From Tetracladium setigerum (Eukaryota > Ascomycota > Leotiomycetes > Helotiales): a stretch of DNA of 64,000 nucleotides. The stretch covers positions 1,116,001 through 1,180,000 of the forward strand of contig PZJY01000012.1 of NCBI GenBank assembly GCA_031472005.1, read 5' to 3'. Of this stretch, positions 11,495 to 23,351 are shown piece after piece. The notes below the pieces were generated by a model. The model ran no database searches. It saw only the letters and a program-made list of their open reading frames with translations, and was not told the DNA's origin. Made by a program: the position numbers and the translations under genes. The number at the start of each line of letters is the position of its first letter. Position 1 is the stretch's first letter.

Positions 11495-13337
11495 TCAAAT
11501 GTCGTCGTCATCACTATCCTCATCATCATCTCTTGGTTTGAGATGCTTGCTCATGTACGGTCCTGTTCTGATCAGCCTGGCTCGTTCTGCCACCAACAAA
11601 GAGTACTTACCATCGAGCCAATAACCTAATTTCCTATAATAGTCTCTCGTTCCAACACCAGAAATTACACTAATCTTAGTGCTGCCGTGCTCATTTCTAG
11701 CAATCTTCTCAGCTTCTTCCATAAGCAATGTACCATAACCTTGATGTTGGAACTTCTTCGGATCTCGAGCATGCACGGGAACGGCGTTGCCATAAACGTG
11801 CAACTCGCGTACAACACTCGTGGGTTGAGTGTTCAGCTCAGGTCTGAATGTGTATTTCTCTGTACACTTTCGTAGACGGAGAAGACCAATCAAAATGTCT
11901 TGCTTTGGATCTTCGTATGCCAAAAACGTCTCCCAACCAGCGTTGGCAGTGTAGTCTCGGCGAACAAGTTCCACTTGAGATGGTCGGATCTTGTTCTTGA
12001 CCTCATTGATCCCAACCTCACGAGTACGGACATCTCGACAAGTAGTACCAAAATCCTTCATCCTACTCAAAGCTAGCTCTCGCAAATTTCCATTTTCCAC
12101 ACCCGACGTTACCAACGGCATTGGAATATCTCGCTGAACACGGTAAATTCGGGTCCACGGAGGAACCATCGCAAGTATACGAGCGACGATGTCAATCAGC
12201 GCATTCGGAGTATAATTCTTGTATCTGCCCGTCCTCCACAACTCGTAAAGTCCAGTTCCTCGGATGACAAGCGTCGGGTAAATCTTCAAGCCGTCCGTTC
12301 TGAATGCAGGATTTTCAAAATATTCTCTGAACTGGTCCAGATCTCTTTCCATACCAACATTTGGCAAGTCGGGCATCATATGACTAACAATTTTGAACCC
12401 GGCGTCTTTCGCGAAGCAGAAAGTTTCTGCTACGGAAGCGACTGTATGCCCTCGATTCGAATCTCGCGCGACATCTTCGTAGAGTGACTGAACACCAATT
12501 TCCAACCGAGTACAGCCATACCGTAACATCGCAGAGAGATGAGGCGGTAGGCAGTAATCTGGACGAGTTTCGATTGTGATGCCAACGCACTTGATATTAC
12601 TCATCTCACCTGCCAAAACAGCCTCATCAACATTGTTGCCTTGATACCCACTAAGCGCATTGTGCAATTGTGATATGAAACCATCGCGATAGCTCTCCGA
12701 CAAAGACATGAATGTTCCTCCCATGATGATGTATTCGACCTTGTCTACACTGTGCCCAAGACCTTTGATTTGGTCGACTCGTCCTCTTGCTTGTTCGAAC
12801 GGATCGTATCTAGCTCGAATCGCTCGCATTGAAGTTGGCTCATAGCCTGTATATGATTGGGTAGAGTATTCAAAGTCGGAATCGGGACCACCTGGGCAGT
12901 ATACGCAAATGTTTCCGGTGTAGGCGATGTGAGGGCATCTATGCGGTTTGCACATAACTGCAACCACCGCAATTCCAGAAGCACTCCCTGTAACAATTAG
13001 CACTTGCGTAAGACTTAAACGACCCACACTCACTGATTGGCTTGGCCAGCAATTTTGGCATAATGTATTTCTTATAATGCTCTGGAATTGCAGCGATGAT
13101 TGCCGTGAGAGGTGGAATATTGCTCAGTCTGTGTTTCTTTGCCATTTTCGACCGAAGACTATTCAAGTTGACATCCTTCCTGGGCTTTGAGGGATCTTGT
13201 GAAGCTTCATGCTCTTGAATGAGAAAGCTCGCAATGTCGGAACAGCATCGAATATGTCGCTCGTTCTCTGGAGGGAGATTCGCATCTTTGCGCGGCTTGA
13301 AATGTCTCTCCTCCGCGGTCATGACTTCGGTTGCCAT
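11495..13337 (-). CDS. ELP3: Elongator catalytic subunit Elp3 (tRNA uridine modification)
   Basis: Exons 13337-13034, 12987-11611 and 11562-11495 give 582 residues, normal for Elp3. The start at ATEVMTAEE was preferred over upstream in-frame ATGs because family proteins begin just before the KDANLPPENERHIRCCSDIA block. The radical-SAM cluster cysteines are C119, C129 and C132 (C-x9-C-x2-C in CPHIAYTGNICVYC). A C-terminal GNAT acetyltransferase domain has the acetyl-CoA loop HQGYGTLLMEEA and ends YRKLGYWLDGPYMSKHL plus an acidic tail. Elp3 makes the cm5U-type modification at the tRNA wobble uridine as part of the six-subunit Elongator. The second intron (11563-11610, 48 bp) is in frame and stop-free. 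If left in, it breaks the invariant LDGPYM. Confidence 0.96.
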
Positions 13338-13658
13338 TTTGGTGTAGATTTCATGGGCTATGCCTCGATTTGTTCGATATTTCCAGAGTATCTTCCTTGG
13401 GTTTGATGGAGAGAAAATGAGGGCTTCGAAAGATGTCTTGAAGCCATATGGTGGGGTTCGTTCCAATTGCGATTGTCTCAAAATTATTTCAGGGATTATC
13501 AGAGCCAAGATAAAACACGTGCATTTTGAATTCCCAAGGTTCACGTTCTAGCGAGAGCGACAGTTCCCGAGACCATTTTCGTGCAGCTCTATTCCAACTC
13601 ACAAACCCATCCCAATTCCTCGAATCTCCCCCTCCTGACATCAATTGTCTCCCACACG
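13338..13658. promoter_or_regulatory. Shared promoter between ELP3 and LSC1
   Basis: Only 321 bp separate the start codons of two divergent conserved genes, so both promoters must lie here. The LSC1 side is pyrimidine-rich (13575-13650, CTCCCCCTCC-like), a usual fungal core promoter and leader feature. No TATA box is obvious. Confidence 0.6.
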
Positions 13659-14964
13659 ATGCAGGCAATCTCTAGATCTGTTGCGCCAGCTCTGCGAGTT
13701 GCGTCGCGCCGACAAGGTTATTCGACTGCCTCAGGAGGCTATGCCGCAACAGTTGACAACTTGAGAATCAACAAGGACACAAAGGTCATTTACCAAGGCT
13801 TCACTGGCAAGCAAGGAACGTGAGTAGATGCGCTGGAGGAATTGCAGCTTAAGGAGAGCTTGAGACTGATAATTTCGATAGATTCCATGCAACCCAAGCT
13901 ATTGAGTACGGTACGTGTTTCTGGGAGGCATGTCGACTTGGAACGCTTCTGATAGAGTATTTAGGCACAAACGTGGTCGGAGGCACAAACCCAAAGAAAG
14001 CTGGATCAACCCATCTTGGTCTTCCAGTCTTTGCAAATGTTGCAGATGCGATGAGAGAGGCCGGCGCAACTGCGTCAGGTATCTTTGTCCCGTATGTATA
14101 TTGTAATTTTTGAGATGGAGATTTAGGGCTAATGGCTTTGGCAGACCTCCTATTGCCGCCAGCAGTATCGAAGAAGCTATCAAAGCTGAAATTCCGTTGG
14201 TTGTGTGGTATGTCTAGCTTCCATTGCATGTGACGAATATTCGCTCACATTTTCTAGCATCACTGAGGGAATTCCCCAGCATGGTATGCCGGATCTCCGA
14301 AAGACTACCAGCTATTACTGATCACTTGCAGATATGGTTAGAATCACAGATATTCTCAAGACACAATCAAAGACCCGTTTGGTAGGACCCAACTGCCCAG
14401 GTCTCATCGCCCCTGGCCAATGCAAAATCGGAATTATGCCTGGATTCATCCACAAGAGAGGTCGCATCGGTATTGTTTCTCGATCAGGAACTCTGACCTA
14501 CGAAGCTGTCAACCAAACCACACAAACCGGTCTCGGACAATCGTTGGTTGTCGGAATTGGTGGCGATCCTTTCTCGGGTACCAACTTCATTGACTGCTTG
14601 AAGGTATTCTTGGAGGACGAGGAGACTGATGGTATTATCATGATTGGTGAGATTGGAGGATCTGCCGAGGAGGATGCCGCGGAATACTTGAAGGAGTACA
14701 ACACAGCCAAGAAGCCAGTTGTCAGCTTTATCGCTGGTATCTCCGCGCCCCCAGGACGCAGAATGGGTCACGCTGGTAAGTTTGGCTGATCTAATTATGT
14801 AGACTCCGCTAACGGATTGTTTAGGTGCTATTGTCAGTGGCGGAAAGGGAGGAGCCGACTCAAAAATCTCAGCACTTGAAGCCGCCGGTGTTATTGTGGA
14901 AAGAAGCCCAGCAATGCTTGGAAAGGCCCTACATGCCGAGTTTGTTCGTCTTGATATGATTTGA
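13659..14964 (+). CDS. LSC1: Succinyl-CoA ligase alpha subunit, mitochondrial
   Basis: Seven exons: 13659-13819, 13882-13910, 13965-14091, 14145-14207, 14258-14283, 14332-14775, 14825-14964, giving 329 residues. A mitochondrial targeting peptide is rich in Arg and Ser and lacks acids (MQAISRSVAPALRVASRRQG). The CoA-binding domain starts at TKVIYQGFTGKQGTFHATQA. The ligase domain contains LVGPNCPGLI and the active-site loop GRRMGHAGAIVSGG, with the phosphorylated His at 282. With the beta subunit it interconverts succinyl-CoA and succinate with nucleotide triphosphate formation in the TCA cycle. The 5' half is cut by five short introns, some flanking exons of only 26-63 bp. Intron 2 (13911-13964, 54 bp) is in frame without a stop. 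Confidence 0.96.
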
Positions 14965-15549
14965 GGAATAAAGGATGATTGTGAATAGAATGGATTGTAT
15001 ACCGAACGTTAATGCATTTTTCTCAAGGTCTCTTGGTCAATACCTCTTTCTTGTATAGTTAGCAATGCCATTACTTGTTATGGATCCTGAAACTATTCTC
15101 ACTTTAAGTAACCTCCCTGAATTTTGCAGCAGACTCAGACATAGGAAGGGGACTTGTAGACGAATTATGCCGGGTAGATGCGACCGGCCTTTGCTCACTG
15201 CCACACACTCGCCTCGAGAATCGCGAAGACCAAGTATTTGAAGTCATGACCTTATACTTTACTCAACCATCTCACTATAAGTCATCCTGAGCAGCTCGAC
15301 GCCACATTTCTATGGCTAAGTGAGGAATTTTTAATACCGTCTGTTTTCATTAAAGCCTTCTCGGCTGTACTAATACGTTCTGAAGTGATGACATACGTCC
15401 CTACCTAATTGCTGGCGATAACTTTTGTTTTTGAATTTAGACACCAATATCCCATTACTCCCAGGTATCATTCCATTCCGCGCCCATAAATCAATCCCTT
15501 GCTCAAACTCCCAATGAACCTCCAAGAATCTATGAATACCATCAAACTT
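14965..15549. other. Convergent 3' intergenic region
   Basis: It separates the stop codons of LSC1 (plus strand) and the promethin-like gene (minus strand). AT-moderate, no ORF of note and no repeat seen. Confidence 0.5.
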
Positions 15550-16066
15550 CTACATCCTTAACCTCCCCTTCACATCTCCATTTCTCTGAAGCACAACCTT
15601 CTTCCCGTTGGGCACAACAACTACAGCCTTTTCCTTCGCATTTCCTAGCAACACATTGTAAATCCACCTCACAATCAAGAAACTCGAGACACCCCAAACC
15701 CAAATACCGACAGCTAGACTGACAGTAATGAATAGCGTAGGGATCAGCAATAGAAGCGCGACACCGATCCAGAAAAGCGAGAAGATGAGGGCTGTGACCA
15801 GAGAGAGAGTAAGGAGGCCGAGGGTAAAGGCGAAGAAGAGTGTGAGTGGGAGGATGGAGAGGAGGAGTTGGAGGGTTAGGAAGGACTACCGAAACCATTC
15901 ATTGATTAGTCTCCAAGTTGCTAAGGGCGGCAGGATTTTTGGAAGGGCTTACAGCGAGAATAGGCTGGGTTATTGCAAAGATATACGCGTTATCGTACAG
16001 TTCCTCGCGTCTGGTAGGTGTGATGATGCTATTTAGGAGAGCATATGCTCGTTGGCGGATTGCCAT
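15550..16066 (-). CDS. Promethin/LDAF1-like lipid-droplet membrane protein
   Basis: Exons 16066-15953 and 15885-15550 (67-bp intron) give 149 residues. A short hydrophilic N-terminus (to about residue 36) leads into a nearly continuous hydrophobic block of about 85 residues. That block reads as two hairpin-like segments (LTLQLLLSILPLTLFFAFTL and LFWIGVALLLLIPTLFITVS) and ends at WVWGVSSFLIVRWIYN before a basic tail (GKKVVLQRNGDVKGRLRM). Length, composition and the double hydrophobic hairpin fit the promethin family (human LDAF1/TMEM159, yeast Ldo16). These partner seipin at ER sites where lipid droplets form. The call rests on architecture and pattern, not on a catalytic motif; another small ER membrane protein is possible. 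The lipid-droplet hydrolase gene beside it supports the assignment. Confidence 0.62.
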
Positions 16067-16654
16067 TTTTGGTTGTGGAATTGATTGTGATTTGAGGGGG
16101 TTGAAGCTGTTGGAGGGATGTCGTAAGGTTGATTGATGTGCTTCATTTCACGTCGTCATGGAACGCTAAGGCTTGGCGGATGTGTACTGTACCGATACAA
16201 CCATGGAATCATTCGAAGATTCGGATTTTATGAGATAAGATTAAGGAGATGTACAAAGTGTCCAGGATAAGAGGCGCAAGGCTGTAACGAAAAATCGAAA
16301 AATTGAAAAATGATCGAGTTGGCCATGCCCCCTCAGCACCTCATTTCTCCCCCCTTCGGCCCTCTATCCTTGCACTCACCCCTTTAAAACGATTAGAAGT
16401 ATCGACATTTCGCTTCTCTTTATTATTGAGCTTAACTTCAAGAGATAATTACCGTATTCAAAAAGTCGAAAGGTCAGAAAATAAAAAATGCCAAAATGTA
16501 AAAATGCGGGCTGAGACATGTGCCGAATAAGGGTACAATACCTCCGAAATCTAAGAAAGGCGAGCACAATATTATAGTATCTTGTTCATACTAAAGTATC
16601 TGGAAAAAAGCTCCGCATTACATTTGTCCTCGAGCTCTAAATTCACAATTCTCA
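16067..16654. other. Spacer between the two lipid-droplet genes, with A-rich repeats
   Basis: This is the promoter of the promethin-like gene and the terminator side of the LDAH gene, both on the minus strand. It carries two A-rich stretches of TCGAAAA/TTGAAAA words (16288-16312 and about 16458-16505), like those near 4.7 and 9.4 kb. No gene is seen. Confidence 0.5.
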
Positions 16655-17894
16655 TTACCCCCAAAGCAGATCCTGAATCCATACATTCGTCTTTTCGGCC
16701 ATAATTTCGCTGTGTTCTGAGCTTGCTGTTAGTTCCGTAGGTAAGCAGAGACGTGGTGAATTTGCACTTACTTATACAAAAGCCATGTGGTATAGCATCT
16801 TGATCTAAAATCATTACTGCCTTCGATTCACTCTCGTTGTCCCCAGTCTGACCACGTGCTGCTATCAAAGCATCTCGAGTATGGTCGGCCACCCAATGAT
16901 CCTATATCTATCAGTCTGCCAATTCCACAACAAGTAGTACCACAAACTCACATTCTGACCAAAGTAAAGAATCAACTTTGTCCCTCTGTTCTTGGACTCC
17001 TCCTTCTCAATGCCCCAAATCTCATCATCCCACTGATCTTCCGTAATAGTCTCCATCTCATCCTTAGCCATATGCCTGTCAATTCATCAGCCCATACTCT
17101 CAAAATTCAACACTTAGAACTCACAGAGCCTGCCAAATTCCCATCTTACTCCTCAAGAAACCCGTCGTAACCTCTGCAGCATCCCGCGGCATTCCCGTGA
17201 CAACACCAACCACCCATTTCAACAACCCCCTCGGAAACCCCCCCAACCAGAGCCTCGCGGCAAAGGCCGCTCTCCTCGGGAATTCTGGTATTTTAAACAA
17301 TCTTGAGATCTTTACACCACTTTGACTTTGCGCTATATGTGTTACAGTGGGAAAGAGTAGGATGGCACCAGTGATGTTGAGTTTGGAGCGTCGGAGTAGT
17401 TCGAGCAGGATATAAGAGCCTACGGAGTGTCCGATGAGGATTATTTTAGTGTATGCGTGCTGGGAGGAGAGGGTTTGGAGGCGATGCAGGGTTAGCTGGA
17501 TTTGCTGATCGAGGGAATAAGGGCCTGGTTGTATGGGACTGTCGAGGTCAGAGAATCCGCCAAGGGATTGTCCATAGATGTGGATGTTGCTTGAGTGAAG
17601 CTTGGACGAAGGGGTGAGGAGGTCTTGGAGAGTTTGTAAGTAGGAGGTGTAGTAGCCGATCAGTCCTGGATTTACATGAATATTGATTCCTAAAAAAGAG
17701 AGGCTCTTTCTTAACAGGGGAGAAGCCTGGATAACTACTCCTGTAACAAACAGAGGAGGCACACCGCTCGACGTACCTGGATTTCCTGTGACGAAGAAGA
17801 TGAGGGTCGCTGGGGTAAGGGAGGAGGAGGTGGTGAAGAGAGATATTGTAGGGGTCTGGATGTCTTCAATTACTGGTTTCAGTGGCTCGGACAT
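16655..17894 (-). CDS. Lipid droplet-associated hydrolase (LDAH family)
   Basis: Five exons: 17894-17777, 17665-17125, 17075-16952, 16901-16772, 16716-16655, giving 324 residues. It is an alpha/beta hydrolase of the LDAH/DUF2305 family. The entry motif LIFFVTGNPGLIGYYTSYL runs across exon junction 1. The nucleophile elbow is IILIGHSVGSYILLELL (G-H-S-V-G). A late aspartate and histidine appear in the DHWV segment and in the IPHGFCIKHSEIMAEK segment. LDAH proteins sit on lipid droplets and are linked to sterol ester or neutral lipid turnover, although the natural substrate is debated. Intron 1 (17666-17776, 111 bp) is a multiple of three with no stop. Retaining it would insert 37 residues in the middle of the family signature, so the spliced form is preferred. 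Confidence 0.88.
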
Positions 17895-18989
17895 TGCGGA
17901 ATTGCTAGACGGGAACGATGGGCGAGAATACTGTTTGATGGTAGTATTTGACAAGAAGTGGAAATCGGATGTGAAGGGTCAGTTTCAAAAACTGGCCAAT
18001 TGCTAGCCTAATAAAACTACGTGAAATATCGATTTTGAGCGTCCAAAATACTTGGTTTGCGCAATGCTGAAAAGGTCTTGTAGAAAGAGAAGTTGTTGCA
18101 TACAAAAGCTTCACAAGCATAAAGATGAACGCTAGTTCAGAATGGATGTAAGATTGCTAAAGTGACCAGAAGAGGCAGGTGGGATTGAAATTGAGATATA
18201 ATTTTATGAATATTTAGGAAGGTTCCACATTTGAACGGAGCCAATTCTTCAGCTCAAACGATCTATGAAAGAGTGAAAGAATTATCAAGTCGACCCAACG
18301 ATGTAAAGGCCGAAGAGATAGATACTTTGTACCAAGCTTGACCGAAGGAAAATTACATCACGTGATCAATTAAATTGTTGCCAAGCGATTACTAACCAGT
18401 AAGTACTTAGCGCCCGCACAGACCAGCCTCAAAGATTCACCCATGCTCAGCTCTTCGCCCACTTTCCGCCCATTCGACGATTTGGCCCTTTCAGTCAATC
18501 GACTCCATCAACCACAGATTTCTGTCGCGAAAGGACCGCAACCGCATCAGTCGCCAAACCCCCCTTGGCCCCAACATCCTATCCACGACCACTTCGACCC
18601 TCAACACGTCGATTTCTACGCCGCCGACTGCTCCTGATCCTTGTGTCAGTCTGCCGTACGCGCCTGGCCATTTCGCCTCCAATCACCCTCCCTTTCCACC
18701 TCACCTTCAACGACATCGCGCCAAGGTTGTTGTATCTCTAAAAAGTTATACTCCATCAACATTACGCGCGATCCATCCTCACATTGCGCGACCACGTCCG
18801 GTTCGGCCATTCCAATACGTGTTTGACCCTCGCGAGGTCCTACTCGCCTTCACTACGACCTGCCCACATTCATTTCAACACCAGCTCCAGCTACCAAGTC
18901 TGATGCGCAAGGCTGGTCCCTGATATGCGCAAAGGTTCATCTGAATAGCCACACAACTAGCTCGAGAAGGGCCATTGGCTATTGCAAGC
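17895..18989. other. Promoter and long leader between LDAH and STH1
   Basis: Divergent promoter region of about 1.1 kb. The part from 18420 to 18960 is C- and CT-rich with scattered short ATG-started frames (one from 18443). It looks like a long 5' leader of the STH1-type gene with upstream ORFs. No protein family is recognisable in those frames. Confidence 0.5.
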
Positions 18990-21900
18990 ATGGCTTCTGT
19001 TCAGACATCGCCTGCGGTTCAGCAGCCAGGCACCGCGATGCCCCAAACTCAAGCTGCTGTGCAGGAGTCCCTCCAGGTACGTACTCCCACTTTGCGCCAG
19101 CTATCAGTGGGAAGGTGCTAACATATCTACAGAGATACAAGCAGATGAAGGACTCGGGCGTCTCAGAGAAGGATCCTGAATTCATCAAGCTCCATCAGCA
19201 ACTCACCCACATGCAGCAGCAACGAATATACCAACGTAACAGACAAATGGCCGCACAACAGCAACAGATGAATAATAACCGGCAACAACATCAGCCAAAC
19301 GGTGTGAACGATACGAATGTTTCGAACGTACCGGCGAATTCACAAACCCAGAACACTTCGTCACTTGGACCATCTGCTCTCTCTGCCACGGCCAATGCAG
19401 CTACTGCTAAACCCGGTGTTCAGAGAACAACACCGGCAGGAGGTGGAAACTTCTCGGCAGACCAACTGAGTCTGCTCAAGCATCAGATCTACGCTTTCAA
19501 ATGTTTGTCTAAGAATATCGGAATACCACAAGCCACACAAGCACAACTCTTCGCCCAGCAAAAGAAGATTCCCCAAATTGCAGACAGCATTTCTTCACCC
19601 GCGCCATCTGCGCCTCGTGATTTGCAACCTTCTACTAATGGCGTTGAACCTGCTTCCAATGAAGTAGCTCTTGTCAAGCAGCATGAATATTCTGGATACA
19701 AAAATCCGAATACTGGTCTTACATCCATGATCAGTTACTCGGCACACAAGAAGCGTGAGATGCGGCCAATGATCCCAAGTCTCATGCCATCGGGTGTGGA
19801 TATCGAAAAGATTCGACATGAGCGCGAAGTAATTGTGTACAATCGAATGCAGGCACGATACAACGAGCTCAAGTCGATTCCAGCAACCATTGCGCACTTA
19901 GATTTCCGAAGTGAAGATCTCACGCCTGACGATTCGCTTAAGCGCAAGGCATTGATCGAGATGAAGATGCTCGGTCTTTATGCAAAGCAACGGCAAATGC
20001 GGGAGAAGATTGGTCGTCAAATGATCCAATATGATAATCTGGCCATGACTGCAAATCGCAGTCAATATCGTCGCATGAAGAAGCAATCATTGCGCGAAGC
20101 ACGCATCACTGAAAAGCTTGAGAAGCAGCAACGAGATGCGCGTGAAACCAGGGAGAAGAAGAAGCACACCGACTATCTTCAAACTGTGCTCAATCACTCT
20201 CGCGAGGTCCAGACTGCAGCTCAGAATCAAAGACTGAAGATGCAGAAGTTGGGTAAAATGATGATGATGCAACATCAGACTATCGAGAAGGAAGAGCAGA
20301 AGAGAATTGAGCGAACCGCCAAGCAGCGTCTCCAAGCCTTGAAGTCCAACGATGAGGAGGCATACCTGAAGTTGCTCGACCAAGCCAAGGATACTCGTAT
20401 TACACACTTGCTTCGTCAAACCGATGGTTTCTTGTCACAACTTGCTGCTTCCGTCAAGGAACAACAACGAAAAGCCGCCGAGAGATATGGTGGCGATGGT
20501 GCAGATGAGTTCATTGACGATGACACGGATGAGGATGATGAGGCAGAGGAAGTCGATACTCGAAAGATTGACTACTACGCTGTTGCTCATCGTATCAAGG
20601 AAGAAATTAATGCTCAGCCAACGATATTGGTTGGTGGAACTCTAAAGGAATATCAATTGAAGGGTCTTCAATGGATGATTTCGCTTTACAACAACAACTT
20701 GAATGGTATTCTTGCAGACGAAATGGGTCTCGGAAAAACAATTCAAACTATCAGTTTGTTGACCTATCTCATCGAAAAGAAAAAGCAGAATGGACCCTTC
20801 TTGGTCATTGTGCCCCTGAGTACGTTGACAAATTGGAATCTGGAATTCGAGAAATGGGCTCCATCAATTGCAAAGGTTGTATATAAGGGTCCACCAACAG
20901 CCCGAAAGCAGCAACAACAACAACTTCGTTACGGCAATTTCCAAGTTCTCCTGACCACTTACGAATACATCATCAAGGATCGACCTGTTCTCAGTAAGAT
21001 CAAGTGGATACACATGATTATTGATGAAGGTCATCGTATGAAGAACTCATCTTCCAAACTCAGCGCCACTCTCACTCAATACTACTCTACTCGTTACCGT
21101 CTCATCCTGACAGGTACGCCCCTGCAGAACAATTTACCCGAGTTATGGGCCCTTCTCAATTTCGTTCTCCCTACCATCTTCAAATCCGTCAAATCTTTCG
21201 ACGAATGGTTCAACACTCCTTTTGCCAACACAGGTACATCTGATAAGATGGAGCTCACAGAAGAAGAACAAATTCTTGTTATTCGTCGTCTACACAAGGT
21301 CTTGAGACCCTTCTTGCTGCGTCGTCTCAAGAAGGATGTGGAGAAAGATCTGCCTGATAAGACCGAGAAGGTCATCAAATGCAAGTTCTCTGCTTTGCAG
21401 GCTCGTCTTTACAAGCAAATGGTCACCCACAACAAGCTCGTTGTCAGTGACGGCAAGGGAGGAAAGACAGGTGCTCGTGGTCTCAGTAATATGATTATGC
21501 AACTGCGTAAGCTTTGCAATCATCCTTTCGTCTTTGATGAAGTTGAAAATCAAATGAACCCTCAGAGCATCAGCAATGATTTGCTTTGGCGATCTTCTGG
21601 AAAGTTTGAGTTGCTCGACCGTGTCCTACCAAAATACCAAGCAACTGGCCACAGAGTGTTGATGTTCTTCCAGATGACAGCCATTATGGACATCATGGAA
21701 GATTACCTGCGCTATCGTGGTGTTCAATTCTTACGTTTGGATGGTACGACAAAGTCCGATGATCGTTCTGATCTCCTTCGCGAGTTTAATGCTCCCAACT
21801 CACCATACTTCATGTTCCTTCTCTCTACCCGTGCTGGTGGTCTCGGTCTCAACTTGCAGACCGCTGACACTGTCATTATCTACGACTCCGATTGGAATCC

Positions 21901-23351
21901 GCATCAAGATTTGCAGGCTCAGGATCGTGCCCATCGTATTGGTCAGAAGAATGAGGTTCGAATTCTCCGTCTCATCAGTTCCAATTCGGTCGAAGAGAAG
22001 ATTTTGGAACGTGCAAAGTTCAAGCTTGACATGGATGGCAAGGTTATTCAAGCTGGTCGTTTCGATAACAAATCCTCCGAAACTGATCGAGATGCCATGT
22101 TGCGAGTCATGCTGGAAACCGCTGAAGCTGCTGAGTCGTTGGAGCAGGAAGAGATGGACGATGAAGATCTGAATATGATCCTGGCACGTTCCGATGCCGA
22201 GCTTGTGAAGTTCGCTGAGATGGATGAGGAGAGGGCCAAGGATATGACATATGGAAACGTCGCCGGAAGCAAGCGCATGGCACGTCTCATGCAAGAGAAC
22301 GAACTTCCTGAGATCTACATGTCGGATGGCAATCCAATCTCCGACGAACCGGAAGAGATCAAAGGACGGGGCGCTCGAGAGCGAACCCGTGTCAAGTACG
22401 ACGATGGTCTTACCGAGGAGCAATGGCTCATGGCTGTCGACGACGACGAAGATTCTCCCGAGGCTGCAGCTGCACGAAAAGCTGCTCGCAAGGAGCGCCG
22501 CGAGAAGAAGCGACTGGGCCAAGATGTTGGTTCCGGCGATGATTCTGCTGATAGCCGAGATAACACCGAAGAACCTGAGCCAGAGCCCGAGCCAATACCA
22601 AAGAAGGGCAAGGGACGCAAGGCGGCTCCAAAGGTCGAGAAGCGCAAAGCCGAGGAAGTTGATGATGAGCCACCATCCAAGCGAAAGCGACTCGGTGGAC
22701 CTGGTCGAGGAAAGGGCAAGGCAAACGGTGACACCTTAACTCCACAAGTGCGTGCGATTCTTCAAAAGAGTCTTCACAAACTCTACAAAGCCTTCAATGA
22801 GTTGGAATCACCTGTCGAGCCCAGTTCTGGATCTGAAAGCGACGATGAACCAGAATCTCGCCTTATCATTGGCCCATTCCTCGACATGCCATCGAAGAGA
22901 GATTACGCTGATTACTATACCTTTACGAAAGAGCCAATTGCCATGAAAGTTATTGAGAAGAAGATCAACAAGGCGCAGTATTCAAGTCTTGCCGATCTTC
23001 GGCGCGACATGAATCTACTCTGTAACAATGCCACTGCATACAACGAAGAAGCTTCTATGATTCACCAGGATGCACTTTCGATTCAGGCAAGTACTTTTAG
23101 TAAATTATGCGAGCTTTGCTAACAATCCACAGAACTCCATCGAACCATTGATCCAAGCAGAATTGGATGAGCATCCTGAACTCAATGGCCAAGGTGACAA
23201 TTCTCGTAATGGCTCAACGGCTCCTACAACCAACACTGGAACGCCTATTCCTTCCGCACCAGCCAGTAGGATTAAGCTGAACCTTTCCAAGCCTCGTGTC
23301 GCCAATGGTGGTAGCAGTGGAGTGCAGAGTGATGATGACGATGACGAATAG
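18990..23351 (+). CDS. STH1: SNF2-family chromatin-remodelling ATPase (RSC Sth1/Snf21 type)
   Basis: Exons 18990-19076, 19133-23086 and 23133-23351 give 1,419 residues. Order of parts: Gln/Asn-rich N-terminus; HSA domain (about 260-440, HEREVIVYNRMQARYNEL and a long Arg/Lys/Glu helix); DEXDc helicase with P-loop DEMGLGKTIQ near residue 558 and box II as IDEGH near 660; helicase C-terminal domain with SLLSTRAGGLGLNLQ-type motif V and QAQDRAHRIGQ; acidic/basic linker; bromodomain (about 1,235-1,355); acidic C-tail. The DEGH box and single bromodomain are standard for the Snf2/Sth1 branch. Wording and length suggest the RSC catalytic subunit, though Snf2 of SWI/SNF cannot be excluded without a tree. 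The last intron (23087-23132) has a GC-AG border and splits the bromodomain. Confidence 0.95.

Noticed and set aside
7449..17776. Excess of stop-free, multiple-of-three introns as a regulated class
   Set aside because: Four of about 35 introns (45, 48, 54 and 111 bp) is about what length and base composition predict by chance.
21800..22522. 240-codon minus-strand frame
   Set aside because: Antisense shadow of the conserved helicase and linker region of the STH1-type gene.
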